64,000 bases of DNA from Microbispora rosea. GTDB taxonomy: Bacteria > Actinomycetota > Actinomycetes > Streptosporangiales > Streptosporangiaceae. The translations under genes and the position numbers were made by a program. Location of the stretch: contig NZ_FTNI01000028.1 in assembly GCF_900156315.1 (NCBI RefSeq), positions 62,001-126,000 on the forward strand, read 5' to 3'. Below the pieces are notes generated by a model. It ran no database searches. It saw nothing but the letters and a program-made list of their open reading frames with translations, and was not told the DNA's origin. Position 1 is the first letter of the stretch. The number at the start of each line of letters is the position of its first letter. Positions 44,786-52,851 of the stretch are shown piece after piece.

Positions 44786-45559
44786 TCAGACGGCCGAGCC
44801 GCCGGGCACGGCGGAGCGGGGCGCGCCGAGGTCGCGCGAGACCGCCCGGGCGGTCTCGCGCACGGCCAGCGCGATCTCCTCTCGCCGCGCCGGGTCCAGC
44901 ACCCGCTCGACCGGTCCGACCACGGCGACGGCACCGGCCACCGAGCCGTCCCGGGAGAAGACGGGCGCGGCGACGCCCGCGTCTCCCAGCGCCGCCTCCT
45001 GGTCCTCGACCGCGTACCCCCGGCGGCGCACCTCCGCGAGCGCCCGCTCCAGGTCGTCGCGGGCGGTCCTGGTGAGCCCGGTCAGCGGGGCGAGGTCGTC
45101 CGACAGCAGCTCGTCCCCTCGCGGGTCGTGCGCGGCGATGGCGTGGCCGAGCGCGCAGGCGTGCCACGGAATCGCCGCGCCCACCTCCAGGATCTGCACG
45201 ACGTCGTCGGGCCGGAACACGTGGTGGAGCACGATCACCCGGTTCCCCGACAGCGTGCCGACCCACACGGCCTCGTTGACGCGCTGGGCCAGGGAGTCGG
45301 CCCACAGCAGGCTCCTGGCCCGCAGCTCCGACCCCTCCAGGTAGGCGTTGCCGAGTTGCAGCACGGCGGGCCCGAGCGCGTACTTGCCGGTGTCGGGGTC
45401 CTGCACGACCAGTTCGCAGGCGGCGAGCGTGCGCAGCAGTCCGTGCACGGTCGGCTTGGCCAGGCCCACCCGCTCGGCGATCTCGGTGACCCCGAGCCGG
45501 GGGGCGCCTGACCCGAGGACCTTCAGGATGAGCGCGGCGCGCTCCACCGACTGGATCAC
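44786..45559 (-). CDS. IclR-family regulator of the dha genes
   Basis: This is a 257-residue IclR regulator: an N-terminal winged helix (LGVTEIAERVGLAKPTVHGLLRTLA) and a C-terminal effector domain (WVGTLSGNRVIVLHHV, IPWHACALGHAIAAH). It is encoded between dhaL and dhaM on the opposite strand. The start is GTG, apparently leaderless, with a CATAAT -10-like box about 7 bases upstream inside the palindromic operator. It is likely autoregulated and a repressor of the dha and aquaporin genes, like GylR-type regulators of glycerol use. Confidence 0.9.
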   Translation of the reverse strand: MIQSVERAALILKVLGSGAPRLGVTEIAERVGLAKPTVHGLLRTLAACELVVQDPDTGKYALGPAVLQLGNAYLEGSELRARSLLWADSLAQRVNEAVWVGTLSGNRVIVLHHVFRPDDVVQILEVGAAIPWHACALGHAIAAHDPRGDELLSDDLAPLTGLTRTARDDLERALAEVRRRGYAVEDQEAALGDAGVAAPVFSRDGSVAGAVAVVGPVERVLDPARREEIALAVRETARAVSRDLGAPRSAVPGGSAV

Positions 45560-45561
45560 TT

Positions 45562-45577
45562 TTCGATTATGCCGAAC
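45562..45577. promoter_or_regulatory. IclR-type operator, copy 2 (iclR/dhaM)
   Basis: The complement of TTCGATTATGCCGAAC reads GTTCGGCATAATCGAA and matches copy 1 (42241-42256) at 15 of 16 bases. It lies 2 bases upstream of the iclR start and 18 bases before dhaM, covering the iclR -10 box. One site can therefore control both genes. Confidence 0.65.
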
Positions 45578-45595
45578 GATCTTCAGGAATAACGA

Positions 45596-45970
45596 ATGGT
45601 TGGCATCGTACTCATTTCACACAGCAGCGGCCTGGCCGCGGAAGTGGCCGCGCTGGCCAGGCAGATCGGCGGGGCGCACGTGCCGCTCGCGGCGGCGGGA
45701 GGCACCGAGGACGGCGGTCTCGGCACGAGCCCCGACCGGGTGACCGCCGCCATCGAGGAGGTGGACCGGGGGGACGGCGTCGTGCTGATCCCCGACCTCG
45801 GCAGCTCGGTGCTCACCGCCAGGCTGCTGCAGTCCCCGGACCATGTCGTGATCGCCGACGTGCCGTTCGTGGAGGGCGCCATCTCCGCGGTCGTCGCGGC
45901 GGGCGGCGGGGCGTCGCTGGACGGTGTGATGGCGGCGGCCGAGGAGGCGCGGCATGTCCGCAAGCTCTGA
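45596..45970 (+). CDS. dhaM: PTS EIIA-type phosphotransfer subunit DhaM
   Basis: This is a 124-residue EIIA-like domain with the phosphorylated His near the N-terminus (VGIVLISHSSGLAAEV). It donates phosphate to DhaL-bound ADP. Enterobacterial DhaM also carries HPr and enzyme I parts; here only the EIIA domain is present and HPr follows as a separate overlapping gene. Enzyme I is not encoded in the window. An AGGA ribosome site precedes the ATG. Confidence 0.9.
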   Translation: MVGIVLISHSSGLAAEVAALARQIGGAHVPLAAAGGTEDGGLGTSPDRVTAAIEEVDRGDGVVLIPDLGSSVLTARLLQSPDHVVIADVPFVEGAISAVVAAGGGASLDGVMAAAEEARHVRKL

Positions 45971-46388
45971 GCCCACGACGACCTCCGCGCCCACCGCAAC
46001 CTCCGCAACCTCTGCGCCCACGGCGGCCCCTGCCACAGTGCCCCCTGAACCGACCGCGACCCTGGAACCGACCGCGACCCTGGAACCGACCGCGACCCTG
46101 GAACCGACGGCGACCTCTGCGCCGGCGGTTTCCGAGGCCCACACCGGCGAGCGCATGATCGTCCTGACCGAGGACCTGCACGCCCGCCCCGCGAGTGCGC
46201 TCGCCCAGACCGCCGCCGCCTTCACCTCGGCCGTCACCCTCTCGTACGGCTCCCGCTCGGTCGACGTGCGCAGCGTGCTGTCGCTGATGGGCCTGGGCGC
46301 CACGAGTGGGCAGGCCGTGACGCTGCTCGCCACCGGCGACGACGCAGCCGAGGCGCTGACGGCTCTCAGCGCGGTGCTCGGCGGCTGA
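45954..46388 (+). CDS. HPr-domain phosphocarrier with repeat linker
   Basis: This is a 144-residue protein. The last 80 residues are an HPr domain with the active-site His in EDLHARPASALAQTA; the regulatory Ser segment is SVLSLMGLG. The first 60 residues are a Thr/Pro/Ala linker with repeats of LEPTAT. The start overlaps dhaM by 17 bases and uses a GAGGAGG site inside that gene. It probably relays phosphate from enzyme I to DhaM. The linker may tether it to a partner or reflect an ancestral EIIA-HPr fusion that became split. Confidence 0.87.
   Translation: MSASSEPTTTSAPTATSATSAPTAAPATVPPEPTATLEPTATLEPTATLEPTATSAPAVSEAHTGERMIVLTEDLHARPASALAQTAAAFTSAVTLSYGSRSVDVRSVLSLMGLGATSGQAVTLLATGDDAAEALTALSAVLGG
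46062..46115 (+). repeat. 18-bp coding tandem repeat (LEPTAT)
   Basis: Three 18-base units (the last with one mismatch) follow a shorter degenerate unit within the HPr linker. Confidence 0.8.
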
Positions 46389-46442
46389 CGGTCTCGCCCG
46401 GAGCCGGTCCGAGGCGGCCGGAGCCGTCCTGCGCCGGAGCGG

Positions 46443-49259
46443 TCACGACCCCACGGGCGCAGGGTGGTCCTGCCTCGCGGACTCTCCGGTGCTCTCCAGG
46501 AGGTTGCGGACCTTCTCGGCATCCGGAACACCGAGCTCGCGGTAGAGGCCGAGAGCCAGCCGCCCGTGCTCACCCGCCTGTTCCGCGTGCCCGAGCGCGA
46601 GGTGGGCGCGTGCCAGCCCGTCGTGGGCGCGCGCCTGCTCCGGCCGGTTGCGCGCCAGGTCGGCGAGCGCGAGTGCGGTCGTGTGCTCCTCGGCAGCCCG
46701 AGCCGGGTCGTCCGCCGCCTCGGCCAGCCCGTTGAGCGCGGCCGCCTCGTCGGCGGTGTTGCCGAGGGTGCGGTAGACCGCCGCGGCCTGCGCGTGGCGG
46801 ATACGCGCCTGGGCGAGCTCGCCCCGGCGCCGGAGGACGACGCCGAGGTGGTCGAGGATCGCCGCCTCTCCCGCCGGATCGCCCACCTTGCGGTGGAGTG
46901 CCAGCGCCAGGTCGAGATGGCGCCGGGCCTCCTCAGGGCGGCCGGCCCGGTCGAGGAGAAGGGCGAGGATGCCGAGCACGTTGGCCTCGCCCCAGGTGTC
47001 GGCGCCAAGACGGGTGAGGTCGAGCGCCTGCTTGAGGTATCGCTCCGCGTGTTCGTCCCGGCCGCGGCGCAGGGCCACGTTCCCCAGGGTGAGCAGCGCC
47101 CGGGCCCGTTCGCCGGCCTCCTCGCACGCGTCGAGGGCCTGGTGGGCGTGCTCCTCCGCCCGCTCGTACTCGCCGAGCCGCCAGTAGGTCCGCGCCAGGT
47201 CGGTGAGCGCTCGCGCCTGGACCCCGGGATCGCCGAGCACGCGGCTACGCCGGAGCGCCAGGGTGTGCAGCGTGAGCGCGTCGTCGTGATGCGCGTGCCG
47301 GTCCAGGTAGGGGCGCATCGCCAGGGCCAGCATGCCCAGGCAGATCTCAGGTCCGTGAACTGCGGTCGCGATGATGTTGGAGCGCTCGGCGTCGAGCCAG
47401 GCGATCGCCTCCGCGGCGTCGCGGATGGGCGCGATCGGGGCGGCCGGCTGCGGGATGCCCTCACGCTGGCCGACCGTGAACGGGAAGAGCCGGTCCATCG
47501 CCGCGCGGGAGCGGTGCAGGTAGTAAGTGAGCAGCCGCATGACGGCGCCGTCGTCCTCGGCGAGCGAGCGGGCGTGCTCGCGGAGCAGGTCGTGGAAGGT
47601 GTAGCGGCCCGGTTCGAGCTGCAGGAGCATGTGGGCGTCGAGGAGGCCTTCGAGCAGCTCCTCGGCCTCGTCCTCGGAGGTCCCGGCCAGCGCGGCCGCG
47701 CCGCAGACGTCGATGTCGCGCCCTGGCACCAGCCCGAGCAGGCGGAACATCCGCTGCTCGTCCTCGTGGAGCTGCTCGTAGGAGAGGGCGAAGGCCGCCG
47801 ACACCCCGTCCAGGAGCCGGCGATGGTCCCGCAGCCGCCCGGCCAGATAGGACACGGTCCAGCGCGGGCGATGCAGCAGGCGGGCGGCGGAGATCCGGAT
47901 GGCGAGCGGGAGGTGCCCGCACAGCCGCAGCACCTCGCGTACGGCGTCCGGCTCCCGGTGCGCGCGTACGCCCACGATCCGCTCGAACAGCTCGGCGGCG
48001 TCCGCCTCGTCCAGCACGTCCACCGACAACGCCTGGGCGCCGTCCAGGTCGACGAGCCGCCGCCTGCTGGTGATCAGGACGAGGGTGCCGGAGCGTCCCG
48101 GCAGCAGGGGACGCACGTGCTCGGCGTCGAGAGCGTTGTCCAGTACGGCGAGCACCCGGCGATCGGCCAGCTCGGCACGCCAGAGGGCGCTCCGCTCGGC
48201 CGGGGTGACCGGGATGCGGTCGGCGGGCACCCCGAGCTGGCGGAGGAGTGTCTCCAGCGCTGCGGCGGCGTCGATCGGCTCCCGGCCCACGGTGTGGGCC
48301 TGCAGGTCGATGAAGAGCCGGCCGTCCGGATAACGGGCGGCCAGCCGGTGGGCCACGTGGACGGCGAGAGCGGTCTTGCCGATCCCGGCCATGCCGTCGA
48401 TCGTGACGACCGCCGGCTCGTCGTGTTCGTTGTGGTGCTCGTCCGCGAGCCGCTCCAGTTCGGCGGTCCGTCCGGAGAAGTCGGGAATGTCGTAAGGCAG
48501 GAAGGTGGAGGGAGACGGCGGCCGGGGAGCCACCGGCGCCGGGACGGCCAGCCTCAGGGCCGGATCGTCCGCCAGGACCGCGCGCTCCAGTTCGGTGAAG
48601 GCATGCCCGGGGTCGAGGCCCTGGTCGTCCGCGAGAGCCGTACGGTAGGCGCGCGCGGCGGCCAGGGCGTCGGGCTGCCGCCCCGCCCGGTGCAGGGCCA
48701 CGACGAGATGGCCGTTGAGCTTCTCGCGGAGCGGGTTGGCGGCCACCTGGGTCGCGAGCTCGTCGAGCAGATCGCCGTGCCGCCCGGCGGCGAGCTCGCC
48801 CTCCACCAGGCGCTCGTACGCTGACAACCGCCGGTCGTTCCAGAGCTCCCGGACACCGGTGACGTAATGCGCGTGCACGTCCTCCAAGGCCTCGCCGCTC
48901 CACAGGTCCAGCGCCTTGCGCAGCTCGCCCGCGGCCACGAGCTCGGTGAACTCCTGCGCGTCGACCTGTCCGGGCTCCGGCTGCGCGACGTAGCCGCCGG
49001 CACGGGTCTCCAGGAGCCCTACGACTCCCGCGCCGCGCAGGACCTTGCGGATCGTGGTGATCGAGGCGTGGATCTGCGACCGGGCGGTGTCGGGCCGGTC
49101 ATAGCCCCACATCGCGTCGATCAGCCGCTCGATGCCGATCACCCGGCCGGCGTTGAGCAGAAGGTAGGCAAGGACAGCCCGATGACGTGGGGCGATGCCC
49201 GACAGGGGCGCGCCGTCGACGACCATCTGGACGGGGCCGAGCAGGGTGAAGCGCAGCAT
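46443..49259 (-). CDS. SARP/AfsR-like regulator with NB-ARC and TPR domains
   Basis: This is a 938-residue regulator: an N-terminal winged-helix DNA-binding domain (LRFTLLGPVQMVVDGAPL... LIDAMWGYDRPDTARSQIHASITTIRKVL) and a bacterial transcriptional activation domain (to about 250). An NB-ARC ATPase (DGMAGIGKTALAVHVAHRLA; LAVLDNALDAEHV; LVLITSRRR) and a C-terminal TPR array follow. AfsR-like proteins integrate signals for secondary metabolism. The ATG at 49259 follows a GGGGG ribosome site. It is divergent from the AhpD-like gene, with short direct repeats in the gap. No biosynthetic cluster is next to it, so its targets may be elsewhere or be the two small genes beside it. Confidence 0.9.
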   Translation of the reverse strand: MLRFTLLGPVQMVVDGAPLSGIAPRHRAVLAYLLLNAGRVIGIERLIDAMWGYDRPDTARSQIHASITTIRKVLRGAGVVGLLETRAGGYVAQPEPGQVDAQEFTELVAAGELRKALDLWSGEALEDVHAHYVTGVRELWNDRRLSAYERLVEGELAAGRHGDLLDELATQVAANPLREKLNGHLVVALHRAGRQPDALAAARAYRTALADDQGLDPGHAFTELERAVLADDPALRLAVPAPVAPRPPSPSTFLPYDIPDFSGRTAELERLADEHHNEHDEPAVVTIDGMAGIGKTALAVHVAHRLAARYPDGRLFIDLQAHTVGREPIDAAAALETLLRQLGVPADRIPVTPAERSALWRAELADRRVLAVLDNALDAEHVRPLLPGRSGTLVLITSRRRLVDLDGAQALSVDVLDEADAAELFERIVGVRAHREPDAVREVLRLCGHLPLAIRISAARLLHRPRWTVSYLAGRLRDHRRLLDGVSAAFALSYEQLHEDEQRMFRLLGLVPGRDIDVCGAAALAGTSEDEAEELLEGLLDAHMLLQLEPGRYTFHDLLREHARSLAEDDGAVMRLLTYYLHRSRAAMDRLFPFTVGQREGIPQPAAPIAPIRDAAEAIAWLDAERSNIIATAVHGPEICLGMLALAMRPYLDRHAHHDDALTLHTLALRRSRVLGDPGVQARALTDLARTYWRLGEYERAEEHAHQALDACEEAGERARALLTLGNVALRRGRDEHAERYLKQALDLTRLGADTWGEANVLGILALLLDRAGRPEEARRHLDLALALHRKVGDPAGEAAILDHLGVVLRRRGELAQARIRHAQAAAVYRTLGNTADEAAALNGLAEAADDPARAAEEHTTALALADLARNRPEQARAHDGLARAHLALGHAEQAGEHGRLALGLYRELGVPDAEKVRNLLESTGESARQDHPAPVGS

Positions 49260-49334
49260 CGTCCCCCCATCACGATCACATCGTGCGCGCATAGCGAATG
49301 TATCAATCCGGGCGGCCACTCTGATCTCACACGA

Positions 49335-49361
49335 ACCGAGACGGATCTCACCGAAACCGAT
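49335..49361. promoter_or_regulatory. Direct repeats in the SARP/AhpD intergenic gap
   Basis: ACCGAGACGGAT (49335-49346) and ACCGAAACCGAT (49350-49361) match at 10 of 12 bases, 15 bases apart, just before the AhpD-like gene. SARP proteins bind direct repeats, but 11- or 22-bp spacing is the usual pattern, so the assignment is weak. Confidence 0.3.
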
Positions 49362-49375
49362 ACGGAGGACCCACG

Positions 49376-49828
49376 ATGGAAGCCCGGATGAAGAACCCCG
49401 CCGCGATCATCCCCGCCGCGATGAAGCCGATCATGGAACTGATGAAGGCCGCTCAGTCGCAGGGTCTCCCCCAGGAGCTCCTGGAGCTGGTCCACCTGCG
49501 GGTCAGCCAGATCAACGGCTGCAGCGCCTGCGTCGACAGCGGCCTGAAGAGCCTGCGCAAGCTCGGCGAGAGCGACGAGCGGATCGGCCTGGTCAGCGCC
49601 TGGCGCGAGACCCCGTACTACACCGACGCCGAGCGGGCCGCGCTGGAGCTGGCTGAGGCCTCGACCCGGCTGGCCGACCGCGCCGACGCCGTATCCGACG
49701 AGGTCTGGGACAACGCCGCCGACCATTTCGACGAGAAGCAGCTCGCCTCGATCCTGCTGATGACCGCCGTCACCAACCTCTTCAACCGCCTGAACGCCCC
49801 GGTCCGGCAGATCGCCGGCAGCTGGTAA
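49376..49828 (+). CDS. AhpD-like carboxymuconolactone decarboxylase-family protein
   Basis: This is a 150-residue protein with the CxxC redox motif and following residues (QINGCSACVDSGLKSLRK) and the helical body of the family (RVSQINGCSACVDSG, ERAALELAEASTRLAD, ASILLMTAVTNLFNRLN). It is probably a thiol-dependent peroxidase-like or related redox enzyme. The gene is followed 41 bases later by the ABM gene. It is divergent from SARP. Confidence 0.87.
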   Translation: MEARMKNPAAIIPAAMKPIMELMKAAQSQGLPQELLELVHLRVSQINGCSACVDSGLKSLRKLGESDERIGLVSAWRETPYYTDAERAALELAEASTRLADRADAVSDEVWDNAADHFDEKQLASILLMTAVTNLFNRLNAPVRQIAGSW

Positions 49829-49869
49829 GCCCCCCACCCCGATCCCCACGCAGAGAAGGAGACACCGAC

Positions 49870-50160
49870 ATGTCCGCCGTCCGCTCGCACCGCTACTCCG
49901 TCCCCGAGGCCGACCTGGAGGAGTTCCTGGCCCGCAGGAGCTCGCTGATCGCGACCATCAGGGAGGGGCACCCCGGCCTCACCCGCACCGTGCTGGTCCA
50001 GCTCGAAGACGGCGCCTACACCGACACCTGGCACTGGGAGAGCGGCGCGCAGATGGGCGCCGCGCTCGCCGCCCTGCCCACCTTCCCGGAGGCGCCGCTG
50101 ACCATGGCCCTGACCAAGGACGCCACCGCCCTGAACGGCCGGGTCGTCGACGAGCGCTGA
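49870..50160 (+). CDS. Small ABM-like dimeric alpha/beta-barrel protein
   Basis: This is a 96-residue protein (SHRYSVPEADLEEFLARRSSLIATIREGHPGLTRTVLVQLEDGAYTDTWHWES) resembling antibiotic biosynthesis monooxygenase-fold proteins. A strong AGAAGGAGA ribosome site precedes the ATG. It likely shares a transcript with the AhpD-like gene. Function is not known. Confidence 0.72.
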   Translation: MSAVRSHRYSVPEADLEEFLARRSSLIATIREGHPGLTRTVLVQLEDGAYTDTWHWESGAQMGAALAALPTFPEAPLTMALTKDATALNGRVVDER

Positions 50161-50182
50161 CCCGGCCCACGCACAGTGGCCG

Positions 50183-50201
50183 GCCGGGCGGGACGCCCGG
50201 C
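50183..50201. terminator. Hairpin between convergent genes
   Basis: An 8-bp stem (50183-50190 and 50194-50201, GCCGGGCG) with a 3-base loop lies 22 bases after the ABM gene stop. It is directly followed by a 22-bp tandem repeat. Confidence 0.55.
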
Positions 50202-50244
50202 GGGGCCGGGTCGGGTGAGCAGCGGGGCCGGGTCGGGTGAGCAG
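50201..50244. repeat. 22-bp exact tandem repeat
   Basis: Two identical 22-base units (50201-50222 and 50223-50244) lie between the ABM and MarR genes, in non-coding sequence. Confidence 0.85.
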
Positions 50245-50278
50245 CGGGCAGGGGTAACGGCGGCAGGGCGCGACGGCC

Positions 50279-50794
50279 TCAACGGCTCCGCGTGCGCCGG
50301 GCGCGAGGCATGGCGGCGAGCTGGTCGCTCCGGATCTCCTCCAGGTAGCTCCGCATCAGGTCGCCCGCGCGGGTGAACCAGTCGGACAGCACAGCGATCT
50401 CCGCGGGCGTGTAGTCGGCGAACAGCTCGTTCAGCCGCCGGTAGAAGGGTTCGTAGACGGCCGCGGCGGTCGCGACCGCGGCCGGGTCGGCGAGGACGCG
50501 TACGCGGCGGCGGTCCTCGGGGTCCGGCTGCCGGTGCGCGTACCCGGCCTTCTCCAACCGGTTCAGCACACCGGTCACCGCGCCCGTGGTCAGGCCGGCC
50601 TGCTCGGCGAGCGTGCCCGCGCTGATCGGGTCGTCCCCCGCCGCCAGGACGAAGCCCAGGCAGGTGAGGTCGGTGACGTTCAGTCCGAGCCGCTGGGCGA
50701 TGTCGTGCTGCCCGACCAGGCTGAGTGCGATCAGCTGGTCCATCCCGGCGAGAGCCTGCTCGGGTGTGGCCGCCGGGCGCGGCTTGCCGTCCAT
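50279..50794 (-). CDS. MarR-family regulator
   Basis: This is a 171-residue regulator with a winged helix (ISAGTLAEQAGLTTGAVTGVLNRLEKAGYAHRQPDPEDRRRVRV). The ATG at 50794 follows an AAGGAGA ribosome site that overlaps a palindrome, which suggests autoregulation. It is divergent from the HGxxPAAW-like membrane protein, its probable target. The ligand is unknown. Confidence 0.9.
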   Translation of the reverse strand: MDGKPRPAATPEQALAGMDQLIALSLVGQHDIAQRLGLNVTDLTCLGFVLAAGDDPISAGTLAEQAGLTTGAVTGVLNRLEKAGYAHRQPDPEDRRRVRVLADPAAVATAAAVYEPFYRRLNELFADYTPAEIAVLSDWFTRAGDLMRSYLEEIRSDQLAAMPRARRTRSR

Positions 50795-50804
50795 CCACAA
50801 TCTC

Positions 50805-50837
50805 CTTAGAATCTAAGATGTTTAGTTCTTAAGCTAA
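50805..50837. promoter_or_regulatory. MarR operator region
   Basis: CTTAGA-A-TCTAAG (50805-50817) is a perfect 6-bp inverted repeat overlapping the MarR ribosome site. TTAGTTCTTAAGCTAA (50822-50837) is a second, partly symmetric element. Both lie in an AT-rich gap between divergent genes. Confidence 0.6.
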
Positions 50838-50862
50838 TTGTCTCGCATCGTCGAGGAGAATC

Positions 50863-51255
50863 ATGAGCGGCATACACGACGACGTGGATCTCGGGCACAC
50901 GGTCGCGGGCTGGACCGGCTGCGTCGTCGTGCTGTGCGGCTGCGCGACGATCGGCGTGGCGATGTGCGCCGCCTCGTCCCTCGGCGTCTGGCTGGGCATC
51001 GGCGTCATCGTCCTGGGCGGCCTGGTCACGTGGGCCCTGCACCTGGCGGGCTGGGGCAAGCCCAGTGGCCCCCGTCCCCCCGAGCAGTGGGACTGGCGGG
51101 CGAAGGACCCGATGACAGGCCACGGCGACTGCCTCGCGTGCCGCCTCGCGGGCCGCGGCCGGGGAGACGCGTCCGGAGCCGACAGCGCTCCCCACGCCGA
51201 CTCCGTCCGCGAGGAAGGCGCCCTCTCCGACCTGTCGGTATTCGCCAACCGCTGA
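50863..51255 (+). CDS. HGxxPAAW-like small membrane protein
   Basis: This is a 130-residue protein with two membrane helices (WTGCVVVLCGCATIGVAMCAAS and GVWLGIGVIVLGGLVTWALHLAGWG), preceded by DDVDLGHTVAGWTG, a variant of the HGxxPAAW signature. A cytoplasmic tail with a CLAC motif follows (GHGDCLACRLAG). The family is widespread in actinobacteria and of unknown function. It is divergent from MarR and shares its operator region. Confidence 0.8.
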   Translation: MSGIHDDVDLGHTVAGWTGCVVVLCGCATIGVAMCAASSLGVWLGIGVIVLGGLVTWALHLAGWGKPSGPRPPEQWDWRAKDPMTGHGDCLACRLAGRGRGDASGADSAPHADSVREEGALSDLSVFANR

Positions 51256-51736
51256 GCTCCACCCTGTCCTGGCATCGCGGTCCTGGCATCGTGCAGTGCT
51301 CGACCAGGTGCTCGATCAACGGCGCGACGACCTCTGCCGTGTCGCGGAGGCTCAGGACTCCCCCGAGTTTCCCGGCGACCCTACAAGACCTGCGGGAGAG
51401 CACAGAGGACGCGAGCCTGCCGCACGGTCACCGCCCATGACCTCCGGGCGCCCTCCGCACCGCGCTCGCCCTGGCGTACGCGAAGACCGGCGACGCCGCC
51501 GCGTGATCTGACGGTGGGACGCATCGCCTACACCTCGGCAGGCCGTCGGCGTACTGTCGACTTCGATCGGCGACTGCCGCTGTGCGCACCCGGCGCCCAC
51601 GGGCGATACCGGGAGGCGTACGAAGCGTTCAGCACCACAAGCGCCGACAATCGACCTTCAGCAGCGCGTGTCGCCGTCCATAGGCCGAACGGCTCGGCCG
51701 ACGACGAGCGGCGCGAACCCGATGAGAGGACGACCC
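51256..51736. other. Degenerate non-coding region
   Basis: No intact gene is seen in 480 bases. A short minus-strand stretch (about 51290-51400, reading LRDTAEVVAPLIEHLVEH) and a plus-strand end (LRTALALAYAKTGDAAA, stop near 51507) look coding-like but lead nowhere and may be relics. A 12-base direct repeat (GTCCTGGCATCG) occurs twice near 51267-51292. Confidence 0.4.
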
Positions 51737-52216
51737 TTGACGTATCCACCGCCGGTCTACCACGGTGACGCGGGCGATCCGACGGCGTCATACCGGCGCC
51801 CGGACGCCACGCCCGAGCTCGACTACCCGAGCGGGACCACGGTCCACTACCTGGCGACCGGTGCGACGACCAATGGACAGTTCGGGCTCTACCGCTGGGA
51901 CATGGGACCACAGCCCAGCGGCCCGGCCGCACACTTCCACCGGTCGATCTCCGAGTCGTTCTACATCCTCACCGGCACGGTGCGGATCTACGACGGAAGG
52001 CGCTGGATCGACACCGGCCCCGGTGACTTCGTGCACGTCCCGGAGGGCGGCGTGCACGCGTTCAGGAACGAGTCGGGAGAGCCGGCGTCGATGCTGCTGC
52101 ACTTCGCGCCCGGCGCGCCGCGAGAGGGATACTTCGAAGGCCTGCTCACGCTCGCGGACATGAGCGAAGAGGAGAAGGCGGACTTCTACCTCCACCACGA
52201 CACCTTCTGGGTCTGA
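51737..52216 (+). CDS. Cupin-domain protein
   Basis: This is a 159-residue single cupin. Motif 1 is PAAHFHRSISESFYILTGTVRIYDG, with two His and a Glu ligand. Motif 2 is PGDFVHVPEGGVHAFRN. It probably binds a metal; enzyme or binding roles are both possible. I chose the TTG at 51737 (reading MTYPPPVYHG) because an AGAGGA site precedes it; the ATG at 51722 is an alternative. Confidence 0.8.
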   Translation: MTYPPPVYHGDAGDPTASYRRPDATPELDYPSGTTVHYLATGATTNGQFGLYRWDMGPQPSGPAAHFHRSISESFYILTGTVRIYDGRRWIDTGPGDFVHVPEGGVHAFRNESGEPASMLLHFAPGAPREGYFEGLLTLADMSEEEKADFYLHHDTFWV

Positions 52217-52240
52217 GACCGGCGGAGACGTCGTCGGCGC

Positions 52241-52267
52241 GACCGCGGCGGTGGCCCCGCCGCGGTC
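52241..52267 (+). terminator. Hairpin terminator of the cupin gene
   Basis: A perfect 11-bp stem (52241-52251 and 52257-52267, GACCGCGGCGG) with a 5-base loop lies 25 bases after the cupin stop. Confidence 0.65.
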
Positions 52268-52407
52268 CGTCCGAGAGCCTCGCTCAGGTGTCCGCCGCCG
52301 CGGCGATCGACGCCGCATCGCTGTTCAGGGCCCCGGCATCGGAATTCCCGCATCAGGCGCATGGTCGCCGGCTACGTGTGTAGCAGAGGGCGCCCGACGA
52401 GCCGGGT

Positions 52408-52851
52408 TCACGGCCGGAGGTCGATCGCCAGTCCGATGCTCCGCGCCGGGTGAGCGGGAGTGCCGGCAGGCGACTTCTCCGAACGGCCCGCCGTTTGCCG
52501 CTGGTGTGGGTAGGCCGGTCGCTGCTCGGGATCACGGGGCCGCCCCCGGCCAGGAGAGGAAGGCCGGTGATTCGAGCCGGGAATCGAGGACGCGAGCACG
52601 CAGTCGTACTGCGGGCACGGTGTGGTGAAGCACTGCTTGGGAGAGGGCACGCAGACGCGGCCCGGACCACAGTCGACTGCCGCACACGGCGATCCGGGAC
52701 TGCACGCACCGCGCGCCTGACTACCGGGCGGAGCGGCGATGACCGCCCGTGCCGATGGAGCCGCCGGCGACTCTCCCGCCCAGGCCATGGCCGTGGCGGC
52801 TGGTGATGCCGCCACCGCCACGCCCAATATCACGATCAGTTTCCGGAGCAT
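52408..52851 (-). CDS. Secreted Cys-rich protein
   Basis: This is a 147-residue protein with a Sec signal peptide (MLRKLIVILGVAVAASPAATAMAWA). A compact Cys-rich segment follows, with seven Cys between residues 50 and 84 (CSPGSPCAAVDCGPGRVC and CFTTPCPQYDC). The tail is Pro/Arg-rich and low in complexity. A GGGGGAAG ribosome site precedes the ATG. The PCPQYDC pattern recurs in small exported proteins of actinomycetes, but I know no function. The odd Cys number leaves one free or paired between molecules. Confidence 0.65.
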   Translation of the reverse strand: MLRKLIVILGVAVAASPAATAMAWAGESPAAPSARAVIAAPPGSQARGACSPGSPCAAVDCGPGRVCVPSPKQCFTTPCPQYDCVLASSIPGSNHRPSSPGRGRPRDPEQRPAYPHQRQTAGRSEKSPAGTPAHPARSIGLAIDLRP

